Origin: an uncultured Opitutaceae bacterium
GTDB lineage: Bacteria; Verrucomicrobiota; Verrucomicrobiia; Opitutales; Opitutaceae
NCBI GenBank assembly: GCA_903916755.1
Contig: CAIWXW010000089.1
Span: forward strand, 30,133-94,132
Direction: 5' to 3'
DNA: 64,000 nt
Shown: piece by piece, positions 35,180 through 43,508 of the stretch
Position numbering within the stretch: the stretch's first letter is position 1
How the letters are laid out: each line of letters begins with the position of its first letter
Program-made: the position numbers and the translations under genes
Notes under the pieces: generated by a model
Database searches by the model: none
The model's input: the letters and a program-made list of their open reading frames with translations, nothing else
Told to the model about the DNA's origin: nothing

Positions 35180-37300
35180 ATGTTCCTCTCCCGGCTGGCT
35201 CTCGGGATCTTTCTGGCCGCGATCGCTTCGGCGGCCCCGCCGATCGATCGCGAGGCGCTCGTCACGCGGCATTCCCCCACGGCCCATGCGATCACCCCCG
35301 GCTCGGCCTTTTCGGTCGGCAACGGCGGGTTCGCGTTCACGGCCGATGTGACCGGGCTCCAGTCGCTGGAGCACGATTACGCCCTGGGCGGCTTCCCGAT
35401 CGAGACCATGGCCCGGTGGGCGTGGCACTCGGAGCCGAACCCGCATCACTACACCCTGGCGGATGCAAGCGAGGTCATCCCGACCCAGGGCCGCCCGGTC
35501 GCCTACGCGACCCGGGCCTCGTCGCCCGCCGGCGATTGGCTGCGCCGGAATCCGCAGGATTTCCCGGTGGGGCAGCTGGGCTTCGTCGATGGCGACGGCC
35601 AGCCGCTCGCCCTCCGGGACATTTCCGCTGTGGAGCAGACCCTCGACCTTTGGCGGGGCGAGATCCGCAGCCGCTTCGTCTGGCGGGGCGAGGCGGTCGA
35701 GGTCAGCACGCTCTGTCATCCGGTGCTCGATCTCCTCGCGGTCCGGATCCGCTCGCGCGCGGTGGCGGACGGGCGGCTCCGGGTGCAGCTCTCCTTTCCG
35801 CGCGGTCATGACATCGCGACCAAGAACAGCCCCCGCCTCGACTGGACGCAGCCGGAGAGCCACCAGACCCGGGTGACGGCGCGGACGCCGACCCGCGCGG
35901 ACTTCGAGCGGTCCCGCGACGGCCTGCGCTATTATGCGGCCCTGGCGTGGTCGCCGGGCGGCGACCTGCGGGCCGGGCCCGTGCCGCACCATTTCATCCT
36001 CCGCGGGCCGCCCGGCGGCGAGGTGCTCGAGCTGCGGCTGGCCTTCAGCCAGCAGCCGGTCAAGGCCGAGCTGCCCACCTGGACCCATGCCCGCTTCTCG
36101 ACCGCCAACGCCTGGGCCGATTTTTGGAGCTCGGGCGCGGCGGTCGACTTCGCGGGCAGCACCGATCCGCGCGCGGCGGAACTCGAGCGCCGGGTGGTCC
36201 TTTCGCAGTATCTGACGGCGATCCAGTTCGACGGGGCGGTGCCACCCTCCGAGACCGGGCTCACGGTCAGCTCCTGGTACGGCAAGCACAACACCGAGAT
36301 GGTGTGGTGGCACCTGGCCCACTTCGGCTTCTGGGGCCGCGACCGCTTCGTCGAGAACGGGCTCGATTGGTACCGCGCCACGCTGCCGGCGGCGCGGGCC
36401 CTCGCCCATGATCGCGGCCTGCCGGGCGCGCGGTGGGCCAAGATGGTCGGGCCCGACGGCCGGGAGAGCCCGGGGGGCAATCCGCTCATCATCTGGAACC
36501 AGCCGCACGTCATCTATCTGGCGGAGGAGCTCTACCGCAATCATCCCACCCCCGCCGTCCTGGCCGCCTGGAGCGACCTCGTCCAGGAAACCGCCGACTG
36601 CCTGTCGGCGATGCTGACCTGGAACGCGGTCGCCGGCCGCTACGAGCTCGCCCCGCCCCTCTGGATCTCGCAGGAGATCTACAATCCCAAGCTCAGCCGC
36701 AATCCGACCTTTGAGCTGAGCTACTGGGCTTTTGCCCTCAAGGTCGCCCAGGAATGGCGGGTGCGCACGGGACTGCCCCGCCAGCCGGAGTGGGATCGGC
36801 AGGTCGCCCGGCTATCCGCCCTGCCGGTGAAGGATGGCAAGTACGTCGCGATGGAGTCGGTGCCGGACACCTGGGATAATGTGGCCAGCCGGCACGATCA
36901 CCCGTCCTTCCTGCTCGCGCTGGGCATGCTGCCCGGCGACGGGGTCGACCGGCCGACGATGGCGCGCACCTTCGACGCCGTGGTCAAATCCTGGGACTGG
37001 GAGACGAAGATCTGGGGCTGGGACTACCCGATGATGGCGATGACCGCCGCGCGGCTCGACGAGCCGCAGCGGGCGGTGGATATTCTCCTGAAGGACGGCC
37101 CGAACAACGCCTACCTGCCCAACGGGCACTGCCCGCAGCGGGGCGACCTCGCGCTCTACCTTCCCGCCAACGGAGCGCTTCTTTCGGCGGTGGCGCTGAT
37201 GGCGGGCGGCTGGGACGGCGCGCCGGACCGGCCGGCGCCCGGTTTCCCGACCGACGGCCGCTGGCGCGTCCGCGCCGAGGGCTTTCACCGCCTGCCCTGA
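35180..37300 (+). CDS. Exported six-hairpin glycoside hydrolase (GH65-like fold)
   Basis: A 706-residue exported protein: signal peptide LALGIFLAAIASAA, then an N-terminal beta-sandwich (HSPTAHAITPGSAFSVGNGGFAF, EVSTLCHPVLDLLAVRIRSR) and an (alpha/alpha)6 barrel from about 320. The barrel includes SSWYGKHNTEMVWWHLAHFGFWGR, similar in position to the WH/xDxE segment of GH65-type enzymes, with the Glu of NTEM as a candidate acid, and WNQPHVIYLAEELYR, WISQEIYNP, and WDYPMMAMTAARL. I cannot name a CAZy family with certainty. It ends the hexuronate operon, 10 bases after the aldolase, so its substrate is likely a uronate-containing oligosaccharide. Confidence 0.65.
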   Translation: MFLSRLALGIFLAAIASAAPPIDREALVTRHSPTAHAITPGSAFSVGNGGFAFTADVTGLQSLEHDYALGGFPIETMARWAWHSEPNPHHYTLADASEVIPTQGRPVAYATRASSPAGDWLRRNPQDFPVGQLGFVDGDGQPLALRDISAVEQTLDLWRGEIRSRFVWRGEAVEVSTLCHPVLDLLAVRIRSRAVADGRLRVQLSFPRGHDIATKNSPRLDWTQPESHQTRVTARTPTRADFERSRDGLRYYAALAWSPGGDLRAGPVPHHFILRGPPGGEVLELRLAFSQQPVKAELPTWTHARFSTANAWADFWSSGAAVDFAGSTDPRAAELERRVVLSQYLTAIQFDGAVPPSETGLTVSSWYGKHNTEMVWWHLAHFGFWGRDRFVENGLDWYRATLPAARALAHDRGLPGARWAKMVGPDGRESPGGNPLIIWNQPHVIYLAEELYRNHPTPAVLAAWSDLVQETADCLSAMLTWNAVAGRYELAPPLWISQEIYNPKLSRNPTFELSYWAFALKVAQEWRVRTGLPRQPEWDRQVARLSALPVKDGKYVAMESVPDTWDNVASRHDHPSFLLALGMLPGDGVDRPTMARTFDAVVKSWDWETKIWGWDYPMMAMTAARLDEPQRAVDILLKDGPNNAYLPNGHCPQRGDLALYLPANGALLSAVALMAGGWDGAPDRPAPGFPTDGRWRVRAEGFHRLP

Positions 37301-37327
37301 GCGCGCGGCCGGGGCGCGTCTGTCCGG

Positions 37328-38317
37328 TCAGGGGCGCGGCAGGAACGCGTCGTCCATCACGTCGTCGACCTTGAGGCTGCCGGCCGGGAGGACGCCGAGG
37401 TCGGTGAGCTGGGCGATCTCGCGGGCGAAACGGTCACGGGTGATGGCGAGGTAGTCGCCCTCGCTGTCTTTCGCCAGATGGGCGGCGAGGATCTGGCTGC
37501 GCGACCAGGTCAGGTAATCCGGCGTCACCTTGGGATTGATCCGCAGCATGATCGCGTGGGCGGGCGCGGGGTCGCCCTCGAGGTAGGTCTGATAGCCGTG
37601 GTGCAGCGCCGCCAGGAAGGCGCGGAGCTCGGGGCCGTGGTCGCGCGCGAAGGCCCGGTTGGTGATCAGCGTCGTATAGGCGTCAAAACCCGCGTCGGAG
37701 GCGTGCAGGTACTTCAGCTTCACGCCCTGCTTCACGACATAGTAGGGGTCCGCCGTGTAGAAGCCCTGCTGGATGAAGGCGGGGTCGACCGCCAGGCGCC
37801 CGAAGTTGAAGTTCTGGGGCACGATCTGGAAGGTGATGTGATACTTCTTCTGGACGTAGGGGAGGAAGGCCCATTCGGGCCGCGCCATCACCGTCCGCCC
37901 CTGCAGGTCCGCCCACGTCCGCACCGGGCAGGCCTCCTGCATCATCAGGACGCTGGGATCGTGCTGGAAGATGGCGGCCACGTTGAGGAGCGGGGCGCCG
38001 TTGTGGATCGCGAGGAGCGCGTTGGTGGAATCGGTCTGGCCGAGCTGGGCGAGGTTCGCCGCCACCTTGCTGAGCGAGTAGGTGTTGGGGCCGCCCTGGA
38101 CCAGGGTGACGTCCAGACCCGCGTCGCGAAAATAGCCCAGTGCCTCCGCGGTGTAGAAGGCGCCGTGCTCGGGCTCGGCCACCCAGTCGAGCTGCACGGC
38201 GATCTTGAACGGGGCGGCGGGTGAACCGGCGGCCGCGGCTGGGGCGGGGCGGGAGCACCCGGTCTGCAATGCTGCCAGAACCGCAAAAACCAGGGCGAGG
38301 AGGCGGGCAACCGTCAT
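37328..38317 (-). CDS. NMT1/THI5-like ABC substrate-binding lipoprotein
   Basis: A 329-residue lipoprotein (signal with lipobox AALQTGC) of the NMT1/SsuA/THI5-like family that binds pyrimidine precursors, sulfonates, or similar ligands. Landmarks: FKIAVQLDWVAEPEHGAFYTAEALGYFRD, VTLVQGGPNTYSLSKVAANLAQLGQTDS, and NRAFARDHGPELRAFLAALHHGY. No cognate ATPase or permease is adjacent, so it may share one encoded elsewhere. It is divergent from an NCS2 purine permease over 69 bases and sits at the edge of the purine locus, so a nucleobase-related ligand is plausible. Confidence 0.85.
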   Translation of the reverse strand: MTVARLLALVFAVLAALQTGCSRPAPAAAAGSPAAPFKIAVQLDWVAEPEHGAFYTAEALGYFRDAGLDVTLVQGGPNTYSLSKVAANLAQLGQTDSTNALLAIHNGAPLLNVAAIFQHDPSVLMMQEACPVRTWADLQGRTVMARPEWAFLPYVQKKYHITFQIVPQNFNFGRLAVDPAFIQQGFYTADPYYVVKQGVKLKYLHASDAGFDAYTTLITNRAFARDHGPELRAFLAALHHGYQTYLEGDPAPAHAIMLRINPKVTPDYLTWSRSQILAAHLAKDSEGDYLAITRDRFAREIAQLTDLGVLPAGSLKVDDVMDDAFLPRP

Positions 38318-38386
38318 GGTGGTATGAAACTCGCTAGTTGTCCCGCGGCTCGCAACCCGCAAACCTCCCTTCGCAGCTTTACCCCC

Positions 38387-39718
38387 ATGCTCCGCCGCCT
38401 ATTTCGCCTCGAGGAACATCAAACTACGGTCGGACGCGAGCTGCAGGCCGGGCTGACCACCTTCGCCGCGATGGCCTACATCCTGGCGGTCAACCCCACG
38501 ATGCTGGCGAACACCGGCATGGACAAGGGGGCCCTCGTCACCGTGACGGCGATGACCGCGGCCATTGCGACCGGCCTGATGGCCTTCCTGACCAACTACC
38601 CGCTGGCGCTGGCGCCGGGCATGGGCATCAACGCCTTCTTCACCTTCACGATTTGCCTGGGGAAGGGCATTCCGTGGCAGGAGGCGCTCGGCATGGTCTT
38701 CGTCAACGGGATCGTGTTTCTCACCCTCTCGGTCACCGGCGTGCGGGAGAAGATCATCGCCGCCATCCCGGGACCGCTGAAAGTGGCGGTCACCTGCGGC
38801 ATCGGCGTCTTCATTGCCTTCATTGGCCTGCGCAACGGCGGGGTGATCGTGGCGGACAATGCCACCTTCGTCAGGGGTGACTTCACCTCGGGTTCGGCCG
38901 CCCTCTGCCTGGCCGGCATCGCGCTCACGGCCATCCTGATCGCGATCCGGATCCCGGGGGCGATCGTCCTCGGCATGATCGCCTCGACCGTGGCCGGCCT
39001 GTTCATTGCGGGCGCCGGCGGGAAATTGACCCAGCTGCCGGCGAGCCTGATCGCGCTGCCCCACTCTCCGGCGCCGCTCATGTTCAAGCTGACGTTCCAT
39101 TTCCTGACCAGCATGACCGCCTTTGAGGCCGCGCTGCCACTGATCTTGACGCTCCTCCTGGTCGATCTGTTCGACAACATCGGGACCCTGATCGCGGTGA
39201 CCAAACGCGCCGGCCTGCTTGACGCCCAGGGCCGCCTGCCCAAGGCCGGCCGGGCCCTGCTGGCGGATTCGCTGGCCACGATCCTGAGCGCCCTGTCCGG
39301 CACCTCGACCGTCGTGACCTACATCGAGTCGGCGTCGGGCGTCGAAGCCGGCGGCCGCACCGGCCTCACCGCGCTCACGACCGCGGGGCTCATGCTGCTG
39401 GCACTCTTCCTGACGCCCCTGATCCTGGCCGTGCCGGCCGCGGCCACCGCCCCGGCCCTCGTGATCGTCGGCATCTTCATGATGCAGTCGGTGGTTGAGA
39501 TCCCCATGAACGATTTCGTCGCCTCGGCCCCGGCCATCCTGACCATCTTCGCCATTCCGCTCACCTTCAGCATCGCCCAGGGCCTCGGCCTGGGGCTCAT
39601 GCTCGCGGCGGTCCTGGCGCTGGGGCTGGGCCGGCCGAAGGATCTGCCGGTCTTCGGCTACATCGTGGCGGCGGTCTTTTTCGCCGACTTCTTCAAGCTC
39701 TGGCCGTTCCGGGGCTGA
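38387..39718 (+). CDS. NCS2-family purine permease (AzgA/PbuG type)
   Basis: A 443-residue inner-membrane permease, about 13 hydrophobic segments. The AzgA-like subgroup is marked by LRRLFRLEEHQTTVGRELQAG at the N-terminus, TTFAAMAYILAVNP, YPLALAPGMGINAFF, and LLLVDLFDNIGTLIAV; SGTSTVVTYIESASGVEAGGRTGLT follows. Homologues carry adenine, guanine and hypoxanthine with protons. Start at ATG 38387 (MLRRLFRLEE) after ACCCCC. First plus-strand gene of the purine locus; a pair of hairpins follows its stop. Confidence 0.92.
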   Translation: MLRRLFRLEEHQTTVGRELQAGLTTFAAMAYILAVNPTMLANTGMDKGALVTVTAMTAAIATGLMAFLTNYPLALAPGMGINAFFTFTICLGKGIPWQEALGMVFVNGIVFLTLSVTGVREKIIAAIPGPLKVAVTCGIGVFIAFIGLRNGGVIVADNATFVRGDFTSGSAALCLAGIALTAILIAIRIPGAIVLGMIASTVAGLFIAGAGGKLTQLPASLIALPHSPAPLMFKLTFHFLTSMTAFEAALPLILTLLLVDLFDNIGTLIAVTKRAGLLDAQGRLPKAGRALLADSLATILSALSGTSTVVTYIESASGVEAGGRTGLTALTTAGLMLLALFLTPLILAVPAAATAPALVIVGIFMMQSVVEIPMNDFVASAPAILTIFAIPLTFSIAQGLGLGLMLAAVLALGLGRPKDLPVFGYIVAAVFFADFFKLWPFRG

Positions 39719-39722
39719 GCGG

Positions 39723-39752
39723 CGCCGGACGGGGGGGGGCGCCCCGTCGGCG
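39723..39752 (+). terminator. GC-rich hairpin after the NCS2 permease gene
   Basis: CGCCG(G)ACGGGG pairs with CCCCGTCGGCG, an 11-bp stem with one bulged G and a G-rich loop, starting 5 bases after the stop codon. No T-run follows directly, so it may be an RNA-stabilising hairpin or part of a composite terminator with the next hairpin. Confidence 0.4.
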
Positions 39753-39753
39753 A

Positions 39754-39780
39754 CCGGATGACCGGTATGCGGTCATCCGG
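39754..39780 (+). repeat. Perfect 11-bp inverted repeat upstream of the TonB receptor gene
   Basis: CCGGATGACCG (39754-39764), a 5-base loop, and CGGTCATCCGG (39770-39780). A T5 run lies 10 bases further on (39791-39795). It could end NCS2 transcription imperfectly, act as an operator, or be an enhancer site for the sigma-54-like promoter about 40 bases downstream. Confidence 0.6.
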
Positions 39781-39816
39781 CCAGGACGGATTTTTCCAGC
39801 GCATGCCGTCACCAAA

Positions 39817-39833
39817 TTGGCACATAGCGTGCT
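39817..39833 (+). promoter_or_regulatory. Sigma-54-like -24/-12 promoter for the TonB receptor gene
   Basis: TTGGCAC at 39817-39823 and GTGCT at 39829-39833 match the RpoN consensus TTGGCAC-N5-TTGCW except for one base (G for T). The invariant GG and GC dinucleotides have the required 10-base spacing. The predicted start near 39844 gives a 30-35-base leader before the ATG at 39878. A sigma-70 reading (TTGGCA with a weak TAAGGG) is possible but poorer. Confidence 0.5.
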
Positions 39834-39877
39834 AGCTGTAAGGGCCGGCTAATTACACCTAACAAACCGGCAACCGT

Positions 39878-42313
39878 ATGAATACCCGCCATGCCTTGGG
39901 CCGTCGTGCCCAAATTCTGCTTGCACTGCTCGTGCCGGCGATCTGCGCCCGCGCGCAGACCGCCCCCGCCGCCTCGGCTCCGCCGGCGACGGCCACGACC
40001 ACCGTCACGACGACGACCTCCACGGGCGCGCCCGCCGGCGACATCGTGAAGATGGAGAGCTTCCAGGTTAACGACGTGCCGGCCGACAAGGTCATCCTGC
40101 CGACGGCCCGCCCCTTCACCTCGGTGTTCGGCACCGACGACAACATCATCGATGTGCCGCGCGACGTGACCATCATCTCCCGCGAGCAGATGGACGCGAT
40201 CGGCATCCAGGACGTGACCGAGTTCAGCAAGCTGACCTCGAGCTCGTACACCGACTCGAACTTCGGCGCACCGGGCAATCCGAGCATCCGCGGCCAGTCG
40301 GCCGACCTCTTCATCAACGGGATGCGCCAGCGCGTGACCAGCAACGGCAACGGCATGCCGGTCGACTTCAACTCGGTCGAGTCGGTCAACATCGTCAAGG
40401 GCCCGGCCACCGCGATTCAGGGCGCGTCGGCCTATGTCGGCGGCTTCGCCGATCTCGTCAGCAAGCAGCCCTTCTTCGACGGGTTCCACGGCACCTCGAG
40501 CTACACCATCGGCTCCTATGCCACCAACCGCTGGAACGCCGACATCGGCGGCCCGATCACCCCCAACCTGGCCTATCGCATCAGCTACTCCGGCGAGTAC
40601 AGCGACACCTACTGGGATGGCGCGGTGAAGCGCGGCGAGGCGATCTACGGCGCGCTGACCTGGAAGAACGGCAACTATGAGGTCGAGATCAACTCCAAGG
40701 CCTACTTTTCCCGCTACTCGGAGAACTTCGGCATCGACCGCCCGACCCAGCTCCTGATTTCCCAGGGCCTCTACCAGACGGGCATCAACATCAACAACGG
40801 CGCCGCGGTGGCTCCGTCCGACTCGCAGAATTCGAAGTTCGTGAACGGCAGCAACACGATCGCCTTCGGCCCGCTGGTCCCGGTTGACTACCACTGGCGC
40901 CTGCAGGGCCCCTCCGCGCGCTCGGACGGCCACGAGTACAACACCCAGGTCATCCAGACGGCGGGCATCGGCACCGACGCGAAGGTCGTGAACAACACCT
41001 TCTTCAGCCTGACCCAGCGCGACACGTACAGCCCCCACTACTATTCCGAAGTCATCTCGCCCTCCTGGTTCATCGACAACCGCACCGAGTTCATCGATGT
41101 CCTCAAGGGCCTGAACAGCAGCACGATCAACGTCGGCGTGGAGGAGCGCTACCAGCACACGAAGGCGTATGATGACTTCTTCTTCGAGCCCGCCAACGCG
41201 TGGGATCTGAGCAAGGCCCGGTCCGGCCTCGTGCTCGACTCGATCAACTTCCCGTCCAATGACTTCGCGACGGTCCCGGTGCCCGGCTATCCCGGTCGCT
41301 TCGCCACGCCGGGAATCATCAACGACGACACCAACGACTCGCAGGAGTACGGCGTCTCGCCCTTCCTCCAGGCGACCTGGAAGCTCACGCCCCAGCTGAA
41401 CCTCGTGACCGGCGCCCGCGTCGACATCATGCACTTCATCGTCAAGGATCCGCTGGCCGTGGAAACCGGGTTTCTGGCGAAGACGGAGCCCAAGGCCGAC
41501 ATCAGCGTGAGCGATCCGAACGCCAACATCAGCCTCGTCTACAAGATCACGCCGGCCCTCTCGTCCTACGTCACCTACAACGACAGCAAGAACTACTCGG
41601 GTGCGATCGGCGTCGGCGGCGGTTTCGCGGGCCTGGTCTCCAAACCCAACGGGGTGGGCTACTATCTGCCGCGCAGCAACTTCGACCAGCTGAGCGAACT
41701 GGGTGAGGCCGGCCTCAAGCTCTCGGCCCTCAACAACACGCTCTTCCTGAGCTCGGCCATCTTCGACCAGACCCGCCAGGCCAAGCCGCAGGGCCAGCCC
41801 GCGGTCACCGAGCAGTTCAAGGGCGGCGAGTTCGAGGTCAATTACCAGCCGGACAAGCACCTGTACGCGACCTTCGGCTACTCGCTGCTGGTCGGCGCCG
41901 AGGGCACGCCCATCCCGTTCCAGGCCTACAGCACCAACCAGGTGCCGAATGGCCCGCCGAATCCGAACACGTCGGTCCTGCAGACCAAGGGCAAGATCCG
42001 GGTGCCCGGCTTCCCCGAGCACACCTTCAACGGCCTGGTCTCCTATAACTTCGACAACGGCTTCGGGGTCTCCGGCGACGTCGTCGTGACCAGCACGATG
42101 AACAACGACTACCAGGGCTACCTGGTCATCCCCTGGCAGTACACGCTCGATGCGGACGTGCACTACCGCTGGAAGAACTGGCTGTTCAAGATCGGCGGCA
42201 CCAATGTCACCAACCAGCACAACTGGACGCCCGCTTATCCGACCTATGGCCTGGAAGAAATCGTGCCGGATGCCGGCGCCGAGATCTTCGGCACGGTCCG
42301 GGTGAGCTTCTGA
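39878..42313 (+). CDS. TonB-dependent outer-membrane receptor
   Basis: An 811-residue outer-membrane transporter. Signal peptide about 1-26 (LLALLVPAICARA), a Thr/Ala-rich low-complexity linker, then IVKMESFQVNDVP as probable TonB-interaction segment. The plug domain (about 75-195) shows DVPRDVTIISREQMDAIG, NPSIRGQSADLFINGMRQR and VESVNIVKGPATAIQGAS. The rest is a beta-barrel with many alternating aromatic strands, ending in the family-typical C-terminal Phe (GTVRVSF). It precedes a secreted nucleoside hydrolase by 19 bases, which suggests nucleosides or purines as ligand. No siderophore or SusD-like partner is nearby. Confidence 0.93.
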   Translation: MNTRHALGRRAQILLALLVPAICARAQTAPAASAPPATATTTVTTTTSTGAPAGDIVKMESFQVNDVPADKVILPTARPFTSVFGTDDNIIDVPRDVTIISREQMDAIGIQDVTEFSKLTSSSYTDSNFGAPGNPSIRGQSADLFINGMRQRVTSNGNGMPVDFNSVESVNIVKGPATAIQGASAYVGGFADLVSKQPFFDGFHGTSSYTIGSYATNRWNADIGGPITPNLAYRISYSGEYSDTYWDGAVKRGEAIYGALTWKNGNYEVEINSKAYFSRYSENFGIDRPTQLLISQGLYQTGININNGAAVAPSDSQNSKFVNGSNTIAFGPLVPVDYHWRLQGPSARSDGHEYNTQVIQTAGIGTDAKVVNNTFFSLTQRDTYSPHYYSEVISPSWFIDNRTEFIDVLKGLNSSTINVGVEERYQHTKAYDDFFFEPANAWDLSKARSGLVLDSINFPSNDFATVPVPGYPGRFATPGIINDDTNDSQEYGVSPFLQATWKLTPQLNLVTGARVDIMHFIVKDPLAVETGFLAKTEPKADISVSDPNANISLVYKITPALSSYVTYNDSKNYSGAIGVGGGFAGLVSKPNGVGYYLPRSNFDQLSELGEAGLKLSALNNTLFLSSAIFDQTRQAKPQGQPAVTEQFKGGEFEVNYQPDKHLYATFGYSLLVGAEGTPIPFQAYSTNQVPNGPPNPNTSVLQTKGKIRVPGFPEHTFNGLVSYNFDNGFGVSGDVVVTSTMNNDYQGYLVIPWQYTLDADVHYRWKNWLFKIGGTNVTNQHNWTPAYPTYGLEEIVPDAGAEIFGTVRVSF

Positions 42314-42332
42314 GCTCCGCGATCCTCACTCA

Positions 42333-43442
42333 ATGAAAGTGCGACGTCTCGTCGCCTTCGCTCTGGCGTCGGCCCTCTCGGGGGCCGGCGCCTTTGCCGT
42401 TACGGCGAAGCGCAAGGTCATCATCGACCAGGACGCCTTCGGCGGGGTGAACCTGCAGCCGATCCTCCTGATCATCCAATCGCCCGACGTCGAGGTGGTC
42501 GGCATCACGATCGAAAGCGGCGACGGGTGGCAGAAGGAGAGTGTCGCGCACACGCTGCGGATGCTGGAATTGATCGGGCGGACGGACATTCCGGTGGTGC
42601 CGGGCGCCACCTATCCCCTGATAAATTCCGAGGAGGAGACGCGGCGGCGCGAGCGCCTCTTCGGCAAGCTGGCCTACAAGGGGGCGTGGATGGACGTCTG
42701 GCCCGGTTACAACACGGTGAACCGGCCGCACTACCATCCGGCCGACGTGGTGCCCCCGCTGGAGGAGGGCGCCCCGACGACCTTGCCGGCCCGGGAGGTG
42801 GCGGCGGCTTTCATGGTCCGGAAGGTGGCGGAATTCCCGGGTGAGATCTCGATCGTGGCCCTCGGGCCGTTCACCAATGTGGCGCTGGCGGCGAAACTCG
42901 ACGAGGGCTTCGCGGCCCGGGCGCGGGAGCTCTTCATCATGGGCGGCAGCTTCAATCCCGACGCCTCGCGGGTGGACGAATTCTCGCTGCAGTTCATCAA
43001 CACGCCGCGGGTCGAATTCAACAGCCAGTGGGATCCGGAGGCGGCGAGGATCATGCTGCACGCGGCCTGGAAGAAGATCACGCTGGTGCCGAGCGACGCC
43101 ACGGTGGGGACCAAGCTGACCCCGGCGCTGGCGCAGGAGGCGGCCAACGCGGACACCCCCGCCGCCCGTTATCTCGCGAAATACGCCGAGGTGGGCTTTC
43201 CGATGTGGGATGAGACGGCGGCGGCCATGTGGCTGGATCCGACGCTGATCCGGCACTCCGACCGGCTGGCGGTCGACATCGTGATCGACCATGGCGCCAA
43301 CTATGGCGCGACCCTGAGCTGGGCGCCCGGCGGCGGTCCGGGGCTGGGCGAACCGGACGTGACGGTGGTCCGGGCGATCGATATTCCCGGCTTGGAGCGG
43401 TTCTATGTCAGGATGATGCACCTGCCGCCCGCCGCGCGCTGA
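42333..43442 (+). CDS. Exported inosine-uridine-type nucleoside hydrolase
   Basis: Hydrolyses nucleosides to ribose and base. 369 residues with a signal peptide (RLVAFALASALSGAGAFA), so probably periplasmic. The N-terminal motif is VIIDQDAFGGV, in place of the classical DTDxGxDD calcium-binding motif: two Asp remain but the DD pair is replaced by GG. Other landmarks are VEVVGITIESGDGWQKESVAHTL, RTDIPVVPGA, ISIVALGPFTNVALA, FIMGGSFNP and MWDETAAAMWLDPTLI (the region of the HDP motif). Co-transcribed with the TonB receptor, 19 bases upstream, and followed by an NCS2 permease. Confidence 0.85.
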   Translation: MKVRRLVAFALASALSGAGAFAVTAKRKVIIDQDAFGGVNLQPILLIIQSPDVEVVGITIESGDGWQKESVAHTLRMLELIGRTDIPVVPGATYPLINSEEETRRRERLFGKLAYKGAWMDVWPGYNTVNRPHYHPADVVPPLEEGAPTTLPAREVAAAFMVRKVAEFPGEISIVALGPFTNVALAAKLDEGFAARARELFIMGGSFNPDASRVDEFSLQFINTPRVEFNSQWDPEAARIMLHAAWKKITLVPSDATVGTKLTPALAQEAANADTPAARYLAKYAEVGFPMWDETAAAMWLDPTLIRHSDRLAVDIVIDHGANYGATLSWAPGGGPGLGEPDVTVVRAIDIPGLERFYVRMMHLPPAAR

Positions 43443-43508
43443 CGGCCAGGCACAGCTGATCTCGGGCCGCCGGCCCGCACATGGTCCGGCACCTGCTAAA
43501 GTCAGGGG

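Noticed and set aside
39754..39795. Hairpin plus T5 as a standard rho-independent terminator
   Set aside because: The T-run starts 10 bases after the stem and is short, so it does not meet the usual form; left as a regulatory or composite element.
38318..39877. Purine or xanthine riboswitch in the purine locus
   Set aside because: The gaps at 38318-38386 and 39719-39877 were scanned for known conserved loop sequences; no match was recognised, and the first gap is too short for promoters plus an aptamer.
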